41,081 bases of DNA. It comes from Armatimonadota bacterium (GTDB lineage: Bacteria; Sysuimicrobiota; Sysuimicrobiia; Sysuimicrobiales; VGFF01). Both the position numbers and the translations under genes were made by a program. Each line of letters opens with the position of its first letter. Positions within the stretch are counted from its first letter, which is position 1. Shown one piece after another: positions 7,987 through 15,417 of this stretch. The DNA lies in NCBI GenBank assembly GCA_016868955.1, contig VGFF01000001.1:1-41081 (forward strand), written 5' to 3'. A model generated the notes under the pieces. It saw nothing but the letters and a program-made list of their open reading frames with translations. It was not told where the DNA came from and made no database searches.

Positions 7987-8018
7987 CCAACTAGTTGGGG
8001 CAACCTGGTTGGGGCAAC
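7987..8018. promoter_or_regulatory. Tandem palindromes in front of trxB (candidate operator)
   Basis: Three dyads sit end to end: CCAACTAGTTGG (7987-7998, perfect), then GTTGGGGCAAC at 7994-8004 and again at 8008-8018. Each 11-mer is itself GTTG-GGG-CAAC, and the two copies are 14 bases apart. They lie immediately upstream of the trxB start, where a repressor would cover the ribosome-binding site. The regulator is unknown. Confidence 0.45.
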
Positions 8019-8127
8019 GTTCCGCGAGCCCGACTCATTTCGCGAGGCCTGGTCCAAGAATTGCTCGTTCGGCTAAGATCGGATCCCAGCGCCGAATCTA
8101 AAGATACTAGTTTTTGGAGGCTTTGCC

Positions 8128-8811
8128 TTGGCGCGCGTTGAGTTCCCAGCCGACGTCGACTATTACGAAATCATGCACGTCCACCTCAAAGCGCACCCAG
8201 CGGTCATCCGCAAGGTCTACCACGTATTGATGCTGGAGCTGAAGAATTACCCCGATCTGGGCGGCGACGTCCGCGCAGCCCAGATGATCCACGAAGCCTA
8301 CGCGGTGTTGTCCGACAACGACAAGCGCGACGAATACGATCGGTTTCGACTACGACAGACCTTTAACGGCGAAACGCCGCCCCAGCGCCTGTCATCCGCT
8401 GGGGCGACTTCGAACGCCGCCTCGGCGGGTGCTGCTCATAGCGGAGCGGCCTCGAGCCCGCCGAAGGGTCCATCTGCTGCGTCATCGCAAGGGCAACAGA
8501 CGGCTCCGAAGCAGGCCACGGTCTCGATGAATCTCCTGCCGGACCTCGAAGACGCGCTCAGCACCTTGTCCGCCTCGGCGCGTCACGCCGCCATTCTGCA
8601 AAGGTCGTGTCGCGTTGCTGGAGAGAGGTCCGCTTCTCAACCGCTTCGGATTCCTGCCGGCCGGCGTGCTGGCCGCGTCCGACCCGAAGGTTTTGTAAGG
8701 GTTCGATCTCCGCGCCTACGTGCAACCCAAGAACGGCGCGCATTTGGCGGCCCTCTCGTACAACGGCATCATCCTCGCGGGGGATTCTCAAGGCCGAACG
8801 AGAAGCCATGA
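8128..8811 (+). CDS. J-domain-like protein lacking the HPD motif, frame decayed at the 3' end
   Basis: The start TTG 8128 is supported by TTGGAGG seven bases upstream. Residues 10-73 follow a J domain (DYYEIMHVHLKAHPAVIRKV, later IHEAYAVLSDNDKRDEYDRF), but the HPD tripeptide that stimulates Hsp70 is replaced by Tyr41-Pro-Asp. An Ala/Ser/Pro-rich linker (about 85-130) leads to a short helix (LPDLEDALSTLSASARHAA). After about residue 150 the composition becomes Arg-rich, and better coding signal moves to another frame, so the end at 8811 is probably not the original one. It is likely a co-chaperone-like or scaffold protein, possibly no longer functional. Confidence 0.55.
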   Translation: MARVEFPADVDYYEIMHVHLKAHPAVIRKVYHVLMLELKNYPDLGGDVRAAQMIHEAYAVLSDNDKRDEYDRFRLRQTFNGETPPQRLSSAGATSNAASAGAAHSGAASSPPKGPSAASSQGQQTAPKQATVSMNLLPDLEDALSTLSASARHAAILQRSCRVAGERSASQPLRIPAGRRAGRVRPEGFVRVRSPRLRATQERRAFGGPLVQRHHPRGGFSRPNEKP

Positions 8812-9055
8812 AGACCGACGGCCTCATGAAGGGCTTCGTCGAGGGCGATCCGGCGACGGCCTCGACGTCGACCCCGTCGTGCAGTTGATGAACGCCGTCG
8901 AGTTCCTCGATACAGGGGAGCGGCGACGGCGGTCGAAGGCTCTTCGGTTATGGCTTGTCTCGGTCTCGCGTGGCCCCAAGTACAACGGCATCGTGCTCGC
9001 CGGATATCCGTTCTCAGCCGGGCCCGGCGGCCGCCGCGATTGGAGCGGTGCGTGC
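8596..9055 (+). pseudogene. Decayed coding remnant downstream of the J-like gene
   Basis: Protein-like stretches appear in alternating frames. One frame gives VALLERGPLLNRFGFLPAGV followed by a segment ending SDPKVL, a TAA at 8696-8698, then GFDLRAYVQPKNGAHLAALS and YNGIILAG. Another frame then continues with ILKAEREAMKTDGLMKGFVE, and the first resumes with a segment containing VVQLMNAVEFLDTG. The 13-base word GTACAACGGCATC occurs twice (8758-8770 and 8980-8992), each followed by similar bases, giving YNGIILAG and YNGIVLAG. This suggests the rest of the J-like gene or a neighbour after several frame losses and a partial duplication. Family not recognised. Confidence 0.45.
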
Positions 9056-9466
9056 GTGAAGCTCAGTGGATCGGACCTCCGTCATGTGGGTCTCGCGCTC
9101 GCAGCGGTTCTCCTCACGCTCGTCGCCCGGGCGGCCGGCCTCGGGGCGGCGCCGGCATCTGGAGAGTCGACCGTCGTGCGCCTCGTCGCTCGGGAATTTC
9201 TGTACGAGCCGAGATCGGTCGTGGCTCCTCCTCCCGGGGCAATCAAGTTCGTCCTGGAAAATCGGGGCGCCGTCGAGCACGACCTCGTGATCGAGGGGTC
9301 GCGCCGCCGCAAGCATGCCGAGATCCTGCGGATCCTGCCCGGCAAGACGGAGGAGGTCACGGTGATGCTGACACCTGGCGCGTAAGCGCTGATTTGAGCC
9401 GTCCCCGGCCACCGGGAAGCTGGAATGGCTGGAACCCTCCGGGTCAGCTCGCCCGAGGCTTTTCTG
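9056..9466 (+). pseudogene. Cupredoxin-fold exported protein, interrupted by two stop codons
   Basis: The start GTG 9056 opens a signal-peptide-like segment (HVGLALAAVLLTLVARAAGL) and a cupredoxin strand pattern (VRLVAREFLYEPRSVVAPP, FVLENRGAVEHDLVIEG). The frame stops at TAA 9383-9385, but the same frame continues ALI-stop-AVPGHREAGMAGTLRV, the classic copper-ligand end of the fold. The TAA sits where Tyr is usual, and a second stop, TGA 9395-9397, sits at the copper-ligand Cys. His411 of the window's reading (codon 9410) and the Met codon are kept. Both stops are one base from the expected codons (TAC, TGC). The frame has no further stop and runs into the aldolase gene. Confidence 0.65.
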
Positions 9467-9490
9467 CACAACACATCTGTCGGAGGTCCA

Positions 9491-10276
9491 TTGATCACGA
9501 ACGCATTGAAGGCGAAACTCGCCCGTGGGGAAGTGGTCGTCGGACATTTCCTGAACTTCTGCGATTCCTCCGTCGCCGAGTTGCTCTCGCGCTACGTCAT
9601 GGACTGGCTTTTGATCGACGCGGAGCACGCACCGGCCGATCTGTTGACGATCGAGAACCATATCCGCGCGATGGCGAATGCGGACGTCGTTCCGCTCGTA
9701 CGCGTCGCGTCCAACGATGCCGCGACGATCAAGCGCGTGCTCGATCGCGGCGCGATGGGTGTGCTCGTTCCGTTGGTCGACGGCGCCGAAGAGGCGCGCG
9801 CCGCCGTCGCCGCGGTAAAGTTTCCCCCGGACGGCATCCGGGGCGTCGCCGGGACCAGGGCATCCGCGTTCGGCGCGGACCTAGAGGCGTACGTGGACAG
9901 CTGGAACCGCGAATCGCTCGTCGCTTGCCAGATCGAGACATCGGACGGCGTCCGCCACGCCGACGCGATCGCGGCGACGCCGGGCGTCGACATCGTGTTC
10001 ATCGGGCCGAACGATCTCAGCGCTACGCTCGGCGTCTTCCGCCAGTTCGACAGCGCGCCGTACCGCGCGTCGATCGACATCGTGCTTGCGGCCGCGCATC
10101 GCCACGGGAAGGCCGCCGGCATCATGACGACCTCGGCGGAGGAAGCGCTCGCGGCCGCCGAGTTCGGGTTCCGATTCATCGCCGCCGGCACGGACGCGCG
10201 GCTTCTGGCGGGTGCGGCCTCAGTGATGTACACGAAGATCCGGGACGGACTCGCAGCGCGTCTGCCCCGCCGCTGA
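9491..10276 (+). CDS. HpcH/HpaI-family aldolase
   Basis: A metal-dependent class II aldolase of the 4-hydroxy-2-oxoheptanedioate / 2-dehydro-3-deoxyglucarate aldolase type, which splits hydroxy-oxo acids into pyruvate and an aldehyde. Family segments are LLIDAEHAPADL (catalytic His region), VPLVRVASND, CQIETSDGV (metal-binding Glu) and VFIGPNDLSATLG (metal-binding Asp). 261 residues, normal length. The start TTG 9491 was chosen because GGAGG lies four to five bases upstream and the fold begins NALKAKLARGEVVVGHFLN; the frame upstream is the cupredoxin tail. Natural substrate not determinable. Single gene between two cupredoxin remnants. Confidence 0.88.
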   Translation: MITNALKAKLARGEVVVGHFLNFCDSSVAELLSRYVMDWLLIDAEHAPADLLTIENHIRAMANADVVPLVRVASNDAATIKRVLDRGAMGVLVPLVDGAEEARAAVAAVKFPPDGIRGVAGTRASAFGADLEAYVDSWNRESLVACQIETSDGVRHADAIAATPGVDIVFIGPNDLSATLGVFRQFDSAPYRASIDIVLAAAHRHGKAAGIMTTSAEEALAAAEFGFRFIAAGTDARLLAGAASVMYTKIRDGLAARLPRR

Positions 10277-10281
10277 CGCGG

Positions 10282-10443
10282 ATGGCCGAGGTGCTGCTCG
10301 TCGGCGACGGCCAGACGATCCCTTCGCCGGTGTTGCATCGGCATCAGGAGCACACCGCGACCCTGTCACAGCCGCGCCGCATTGCCTACCGGTGCGGCGT
10401 CCACCCGACGATGCACGGCGAGATCGTCGTCCAACCGCGCTAG
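10282..10443 (+). CDS. Cupredoxin-like mini-protein or remnant (53 aa)
   Basis: The ATG lies three bases after the aldolase stop. The short frame holds HRHQEHTATLS (the usual first copper His) and ends AYRCGVHPTMHGEIVV, with the Cys, His and Met ligands of a type 1 copper site. About 40 residues that normally lie between the first His strand and the C-terminal ligand loop are missing, and there is no signal peptide. It is therefore either the shortened remnant of a plastocyanin-like gene or a very small copper-binding protein. It starts a few bases downstream of the aldolase, so co-expression is possible. Confidence 0.5.
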   Translation: MAEVLLVGDGQTIPSPVLHRHQEHTATLSQPRRIAYRCGVHPTMHGEIVVQPR

Positions 10444-10548
10444 TCGCCTCCCCGACACGCCGCGCGCGGCGGGTCGCGCCGGAACCGCTATGCTACGCTA
10501 CTGGTGCGCTCGCCGGCTGTCGTCTCCCGGTACGGGCGCGGAGGAACG

Positions 10549-11103
10549 GTGGAGTCGTTGATCACGGCCCCCACGCGCCGGCGCTGGCTTCGTGCGGGGG
10601 CCGTTTCCATTGTGATCGCCGCGTTGCTGACCGTGTTCTTCGCGGCCATGCGGCTGCAGCCACCTCACCGGAACCCGCAGCAGGGTCGAACCGCGCCGGT
10701 ATTCTCGCTCTCGTTGTTCGACGGCGGCCGCTTTGATCTCGCGGCGGCCGGCGGACGGGTTGTCCTCGTCAACTTCTGGTCGTCATGGTGCCTGCCGTGC
10801 CGCGACGAGGCGCCGCTTCTCGAGGCCACTTGGCGGGCATATCGGGGGAACGGCCTGGTCGTTGTCGGCGTAAACTTATGGGACGCTGAGCACGAAGCGC
10901 GCGCGTTTCTGCAACGCTACCGAATCTCGTTTCCGGCGGGGTCCGATCCAAAGGGGCGCACGGCGATCGCGTACGGCGTGGCCGGCATCCCGGAGTCGTA
11001 CTTCGTCGAGCGCTCGGGGAGGATCGCCGTGCGTGTACCGGGATCGCTCACCGCCGAGAATGTCGCGACCACCTTGGCGAGCCTGGGGTTTCGCCGGCCG
11101 TGA
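10549..11103 (+). CDS. Thiol:disulfide interchange protein, CcmG/ResA type
   Basis: 184 residues, membrane-anchored. An N-terminal helix (AVSIVIAALLTVFFAAM) leads to a periplasm-side thioredoxin fold with WCLPC and the GIPESYFV cis-Pro loop typical of CcmG/DsbE/ResA. These proteins reduce apocytochrome c cysteines before heme attachment. The start GTG 10549 is set by GGAGG four bases upstream; the frame is open from 10504. The stop overlaps the ccmF start, placing it first in the cytochrome c maturation operon. Confidence 0.9.
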   Translation: MESLITAPTRRRWLRAGAVSIVIAALLTVFFAAMRLQPPHRNPQQGRTAPVFSLSLFDGGRFDLAAAGGRVVLVNFWSSWCLPCRDEAPLLEATWRAYRGNGLVVVGVNLWDAEHEARAFLQRYRISFPAGSDPKGRTAIAYGVAGIPESYFVERSGRIAVRVPGSLTAENVATTLASLGFRRP

Positions 11104-13262
11104 CGGAGGTTGGTGCGGCGGCCGTCTGGATCGCCCTCGCGGCCTGCGCCTACGCGGCCGTCGTGCTCGCGCTCGGTCTTCGGGCGGATCGGACGCAGTG
11201 GATCGAGAGCGGTCTCAATGTGGCCATGGCACCGTTCTTCCTCCTGATCGTCGCGGTCGCGGCATTGTTGAACGCGCTGCTCACGAACGACTTCTCGCTG
11301 GCGTACGTCGCGCGAAACTCGAGCTCCGAGACGCCGTTGTTATACAAGATCTCGGGCATCTGGGGCGGCCAAGCGGGTTCGCTTTTGTTTTGGAGCTTCC
11401 TGATGAGCGCGTTCGTTTCGCTCGCGATCGCGCGCCATCGCAAGACGGAGCCCCGACTCACGCCGTGGGCGTGCCTGTCGCTCGTCCTCGTCCTGTCATT
11501 CTTCTTGTTCCTGAACGCCTGGCTGGAAAGCCCGTTCCGCAGACTCGCGCTGCCGCCAGCGAATGGGCGCGGTCTCAATCCGCTGCTCGAAGATCCCGGC
11601 ATGATCATCCACCCGCCGATCCTCTATCTTGGATACACGGGCGTCGTCGTGCCGTTTTCCTTCGCGATGGCGGCGCTCATGACGCGCCGACTCGACGCCG
11701 AATGGCTGGCGGCGACGCGACGGTGGTCCTTGTTCGCGTGGGGCGCGCTCGGCATCGGCATCATCCTGGGCGGCTGGTGGGCTTATCGCACCTTGGGGTG
11801 GGGCGGCTACTGGGGCTGGGATCCCGTCGAGAACGCGGCCTTGGTACCCTGGCTGACCGGAACCGCGTACATCCACTCGGCGATCGTGCAGGAAAGGCGC
11901 GGTCAATTCGTGGCGTGGAACATGGCTCTCGTAGTATTGACGTTCTCCACGGCGATGATCGGCACGTTCCTGACCCGCAGCGGTTTGATCGCGTCCGTTC
12001 ACACGTTCGCGCAGTCAGAGATCGGCGCCTACTTCCTCGCGTTCCTCGGTGTGCAGCTGTTGGTGTCGTTCGGGCTCATCGCGCTGCGCTGGGACGATCT
12101 GCGAACGCGCGACGAGCTGGACTCGCTCGCCTCCCGCGAAGGCGCCTTCCTGTTCAACAACGTATTGTTCCTCGGCTTGGCGCTCGCGGTGCTCGTCGGT
12201 ACCGTGTTCCCCATGATCTCGGAGGCGGCGCGGGGCGTGAAGATCTTCGTCGGTCCGCCCTACTTCAACGCGATCACGGGACCGGTTGGCGTCGTGCTGC
12301 TGCTGTTGATGGGTGTGGCGGTCGCGCTTCCCTGGCGCCGCGCGTCACCTGCCGCATTGCGCGCGCTGCGGTGGCCGATCGGACTCGGCCTGATCGTCGG
12401 CGTTGCCGCCGCCGTCGTGCTGCGCGCGCCCGGCGTCGTCGCCGCCCTGACGGTGATCGGCTTCGCGTTCGCGGCGACCCTGGCGGAATATCGTCGCGGC
12501 GCGGCGCGATCAGCGCCCGGTCAGAGGATCAGCACGGGGCTGGTTCGCCTGTTCGCGACGCAACGCCGGCGATACGGCGGCTACCTGGTCCACTTATCGA
12601 TCCTCGTCATGACCGTCGGTATGATCGGTAGTCAGATCTACGTCGTCGAGCGAGAGGTTTCGGTACGGCCGGGCGAATCGTTTTCGATCGGACCGTACTC
12701 GATACGTTACGTCGGCCTGGAACGGGGCGAGGCGCCGAACGCGTCCGCGACATGGGGCGTGCTGCGCGTCGACGACGGCGGTCGAGGTTTCGACCTGCGC
12801 CCGTTGCGGTTGTTCTATCCGAGCTGGCAGCAACCGGTCAGCCGGCCGGCCATTCGATCGACGTTCGGCGACGATGTCTACGCGATCCTCGCGGCGTTCG
12901 AGGCCGACCAACGGGCCGCGTTCCGCGTCTGGGTGAACCCGCTCGTCCGATGGGTCTGGGTCGGTGGTGTCTTGTTCTTCGTCGGCGTTCTCGTCGCCGC
13001 ATGGCCGTCGCGCCGATCCCGGCACGTGAGCGCGCGCACGCAGTGGGCGATCGAAACGTTGCGCGACCTCGAAGCCGATCACGGGGACGGGCGTCTGACC
13101 GCAGCCGACTATCGGCACGCGGCGCCGGCCCTGCAACGCGCCGTTCTTGACGCGCTCGATCGCGGGCGCCCTGCGGATCCGCTCGAGCCGGCTACGGACG
13201 CGACGCGACGAGAGGCTGAGGCGCCGGAGCGAGAACCGTCCGTTGGGGAACGAACGCGATGA
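11100..13262 (+). CDS. ccmF: Cytochrome c heme lyase subunit CcmF with CcmI-like C-terminal tail
   Basis: A large polytopic membrane protein (720 residues) that joins heme to apocytochrome c. The tryptophan-rich heme-handling (WWD) motif is WGGYWGWDPVENA, with flanking conserved helices. After the last helix (about residue 640), a soluble tail follows with TLRDLEADHGDGRLTAADY. This matches the N-terminal pattern of CcmI/CycH, where a short helical hairpin after a membrane segment has L-x-D-L-E-x-D...G-x-L-x-x-x-D-Y. So a CcmI-like module may be fused here. GTG start overlaps the ccmG-like stop, and the stop overlaps ccmH. CcmA-E are not in the window. Confidence 0.93.
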   Translation: MTEVGAAAVWIALAACAYAAVVLALGLRADRTQWIESGLNVAMAPFFLLIVAVAALLNALLTNDFSLAYVARNSSSETPLLYKISGIWGGQAGSLLFWSFLMSAFVSLAIARHRKTEPRLTPWACLSLVLVLSFFLFLNAWLESPFRRLALPPANGRGLNPLLEDPGMIIHPPILYLGYTGVVVPFSFAMAALMTRRLDAEWLAATRRWSLFAWGALGIGIILGGWWAYRTLGWGGYWGWDPVENAALVPWLTGTAYIHSAIVQERRGQFVAWNMALVVLTFSTAMIGTFLTRSGLIASVHTFAQSEIGAYFLAFLGVQLLVSFGLIALRWDDLRTRDELDSLASREGAFLFNNVLFLGLALAVLVGTVFPMISEAARGVKIFVGPPYFNAITGPVGVVLLLLMGVAVALPWRRASPAALRALRWPIGLGLIVGVAAAVVLRAPGVVAALTVIGFAFAATLAEYRRGAARSAPGQRISTGLVRLFATQRRRYGGYLVHLSILVMTVGMIGSQIYVVEREVSVRPGESFSIGPYSIRYVGLERGEAPNASATWGVLRVDDGGRGFDLRPLRLFYPSWQQPVSRPAIRSTFGDDVYAILAAFEADQRAAFRVWVNPLVRWVWVGGVLFFVGVLVAAWPSRRSRHVSARTQWAIETLRDLEADHGDGRLTAADYRHAAPALQRAVLDALDRGRPADPLEPATDATRREAEAPEREPSVGERTR

Positions 13263-13717
13263 AGCGCGCCGGCACGCCGATCCTCGTCTTCCTGTTCGTG
13301 CTCCTTACGCTCGGGACGAGATCGGTGCTCGCGCGTGCGATCGACGATCAGATCCGCGACGTAGCGTCGCAGTTGATGTGCCCGGTCTGCGAGGGACGCA
13401 CCGTGGCGGAGTCCAACTCACAGCTGGCGACGCAAATGCGCGACCTCATCCGTCAGCGCCTACTCGCCGGCGATCGGCCGGAGACGATCATTCGATACTT
13501 CGTCGAACGATACGGCGAGTCGGCATTGGCGACACCGCCAACGACGGGACTCGGGGTCTTGATGTGGTTGCTGCCGGCGGCGGGCGTCGCGGCCGGTGTC
13601 GCTTGGGTGCGCGCGCGGGTGCGCGTGGGGACCCCGCGCGCGTGGGAGGATGACGTCGCGCCGCTGAGCCCGGGGGACCTCGAGCGCCTCCGTCGTGGAT
13701 TGGACGAGGCTCGATGA
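13259..13717 (+). CDS. ccmH: Cytochrome c-type biogenesis protein CcmH
   Basis: A 152-residue protein with an N-terminal signal/anchor helix (ILVFLFVLLTLGTRSVLA), the redox motif LMCPVCEGRTVAESNS and a second helix (LMWLLPAAGVAAGVAW). CcmH presents reduced apocytochrome c to CcmF. The family's heme-lyase pair CxxC is present (CPVC). Starts inside the ccmF stop (ATGA) and its own stop overlaps the next gene (ATGA), so translation is coupled through this operon. Confidence 0.94.
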   Translation: MKRAGTPILVFLFVLLTLGTRSVLARAIDDQIRDVASQLMCPVCEGRTVAESNSQLATQMRDLIRQRLLAGDRPETIIRYFVERYGESALATPPTTGLGVLMWLLPAAGVAAGVAWVRARVRVGTPRAWEDDVAPLSPGDLERLRRGLDEAR

Positions 13718-14745
13718 GTTGCCGAGCGAGGCTGTGGATCGCCTTGGCGCTCGTCGCGGGTGTTTTTGGAGTGCCGTTGGCGGCCTCGCAAGGGACGTCC
13801 GCGGTGCCGTCCTCGTCGATGTCGACGGCGGCGCGGGTGGAGGTCTCGGGCCGCGTCTTGCACGCCGACACACGCCGCCCGGTCGCCGGCGTCTCTGTTC
13901 TCGCGTTGCAGATGCGATCGGGCGGTTCGCCGGCGGAAGCGAGCGCGCGCACGGGACCCGATGGACGGTTCCGCTTCCGGCTCGATCCGCAAGGTAATCC
14001 GCCAACGATCTTCCAAGCGATCTATCGCGAGGTCGCCTATACGTCGGGCCCACACCGATTCGGGGACCGGCGTGCGTTCGCGACGGACATCGTCGTCCAT
14101 GAGACAACGGCGGATTCGCGCGGGGTGTTCATCGGCGACCGCGCGATCCTCGTGGAGCAAAACGTGCCCGGCGTGATCGAGGTGCGCGAAGTCGTCGCCC
14201 TGGGTAACGCATCTACGCGCACTTACGTCGGCACGCACGCCGCCCCCGGTGGGGCGCGCACGACGTTTCGCCTTCCGCTCCCGAACGGTGCGGCGCAAGT
14301 CGATATCCGGCAAGGGTTGGCGCCGTCGGGACAAGGCGCCGACGGCGCCGTTCTCGATACGATCCCGGTGACGCCCGGGATTCGCCAAGTCGTCTTGACG
14401 TATCGGCTGCCGGCGACGTCCTCGGAGATCGATGTGCGTTTGACGACAGGGTGGCCGACGCTGGCGCTTCACGTCTTTGCGGCATTGCCGCTGCGCGTGA
14501 CGAGCGAGCACCTTCCGACCCGCGAGGAGCGCCTCGTCGATGGCCGTGCGGTGCAGCGTCTCTCCGGCCGCCACCTCTCGGCGGCGTCGATCGTGATCGT
14601 GCGGTTGTCGGGCGTCGCCGTCCGAAGCATGCCAAACGCAGCCATACCCGCGATCGCGATGATGATCGCCGCGGTCGTGCTCGCGGCGGCATGGCCGTGG
14701 GTTCGGCGTCGGCGGGGCGACGCTTCTGGCTCAGGTCCGGCGTAG
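13714..14745 (+). CDS. Exported, C-terminally anchored protein with carboxypeptidase-regulatory-like domain
   Basis: 343 residues. A signal peptide (LWIALALVAGVFGVPLAAS) leads to a beta-sandwich of the carboxypeptidase regulatory type (VEVSGRVLHADTRRPVAGVS, later TGPDGRFRF). A second beta-rich region follows and a C-terminal helix (AIPAIAMMIAAVVLAAAWPW) ends in a basic RRRR stretch, so the bulk is outside the membrane. It overlaps the ccmH stop, so it belongs to the cytochrome c maturation operon; similar proteins follow ccm genes in other bacteria. Exact role unknown. Its 3' end overlaps the convergent SnoaL-like gene by 15 bases. Confidence 0.8.
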   Translation: MSCRARLWIALALVAGVFGVPLAASQGTSAVPSSSMSTAARVEVSGRVLHADTRRPVAGVSVLALQMRSGGSPAEASARTGPDGRFRFRLDPQGNPPTIFQAIYREVAYTSGPHRFGDRRAFATDIVVHETTADSRGVFIGDRAILVEQNVPGVIEVREVVALGNASTRTYVGTHAAPGGARTTFRLPLPNGAAQVDIRQGLAPSGQGADGAVLDTIPVTPGIRQVVLTYRLPATSSEIDVRLTTGWPTLALHVFAALPLRVTSEHLPTREERLVDGRAVQRLSGRHLSAASIVIVRLSGVAVRSMPNAAIPAIAMMIAAVVLAAAWPWVRRRRGDASGSGPA

Positions 14746-15345
14746 ATCGTCGACGACGAGGTCGAGGTCGATGTGCGATTCGCACACGAGGCCGTCTTTC
14801 AGTCGGTTCCGATACAGCGCGCGGTGCTTGAGCAACCGTGCCGTCGGCTGCACATCGAAGAACTTGCCTCGATGCGTGCCGCTGACCTCGAACGCGGCCG
14901 CCATCTCCTCCCCGTGATCCGTGGGATAGGAGAATTGGACGCGGAGATCGGGAAACGCCCTTCGCACTTCCAACACGCGGTTCTTCAGCTCGTGCCGGCC
15001 GGTCGCCAGCACGACCTCCCTCCGGCCGCGCCGCGCGAACAGGTGGTAATCGGGAAAGACGATCTGCTCGACGAGGGATAGATTTCCTTTGCTCCACAGC
15101 CCCTCGACAGCGGTCAACAGGGCGGTGCCGGCGACACGCAACTTCGTTGCCCCACCAATCTGAGCACGCACCGCGGACTCGTCCCAATCGATGCGGACCT
15201 CGCGAACCTCGCCTCTGAGCTGCGCGCCGTCTTCACCAGATCCGCGCGCCGTAACGACGCCGGCGGCTCGGCCGCGCGGGCCGGTAAGGACCGCCAAGCG
15301 CAGGCCGGCGTCCGCCCGCGGCCTGCGAAGCGTTGTCGCCCTCAC
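14731..15345 (-). CDS. SnoaL-like (ester cyclase/polyketide cyclase fold) protein
   Basis: The C-terminal 120 residues follow the SnoaL/NTF2-like cone fold: GLWSKGNLSLVEQIVFPDYH, RAFPDLRVQFSYP, FEVSGTHRGKFFDVQPTAR and HRALYRNRLKDGL. The start is uncertain. GTG 15345 with GAGGT/AAGG upstream gives 204 residues, but the first 80 residues are not family-like and may be a separate short beta domain or non-coding. The longer frame to 16182 overlaps csoR and copA and was rejected. The catalytic role of such stand-alone members is usually unknown. Confidence 0.72.
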   Translation of the reverse strand: MRATTLRRPRADAGLRLAVLTGPRGRAAGVVTARGSGEDGAQLRGEVREVRIDWDESAVRAQIGGATKLRVAGTALLTAVEGLWSKGNLSLVEQIVFPDYHLFARRGRREVVLATGRHELKNRVLEVRRAFPDLRVQFSYPTDHGEEMAAAFEVSGTHRGKFFDVQPTARLLKHRALYRNRLKDGLVCESHIDLDLVVDDLRRT

Positions 15346-15348
15346 GCC

Positions 15349-15377
15349 TTGACCTCGATCGGAACCGGCGCTAGACT
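15349..15377 (+). promoter_or_regulatory. Promoter of the csoR-copA-copZ operon
   Basis: TTGACC (15349-15354) and TAGACT (15372-15377) are separated by exactly 17 bases, a good sigma-70-type promoter. The expected transcription start is near 15384, just before the operator inverted repeat. Confidence 0.7.
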
Positions 15378-15387
15378 CGCTCCATAT

Positions 15388-15407
15388 CCCCTCCCTAAGG
15401 GGAGGGG
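15388..15407. promoter_or_regulatory. Candidate CsoR operator
   Basis: CCCCTCCC and GGGAGGGG form a perfect 8-base inverted repeat around TAAG. Known CsoR sites are G/C-tract pseudopalindromes of this kind near the promoter. It sits just after the predicted transcription start and overlaps the csoR leader and ribosome-binding region. Copper(I)-loaded CsoR would release it. Confidence 0.7.
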
Positions 15408-15417
15408 GGAGGCAGTC

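Noticed and set aside
9395..9397. TGA at the copper-ligand Cys of the cupredoxin as a second selenocysteine codon
   Set aside because: A TAA four codons upstream in the same frame would already end translation, and the only hairpin after the TGA (CCCGG-CCA-CCGGG) is too close and has no G at the loop start.
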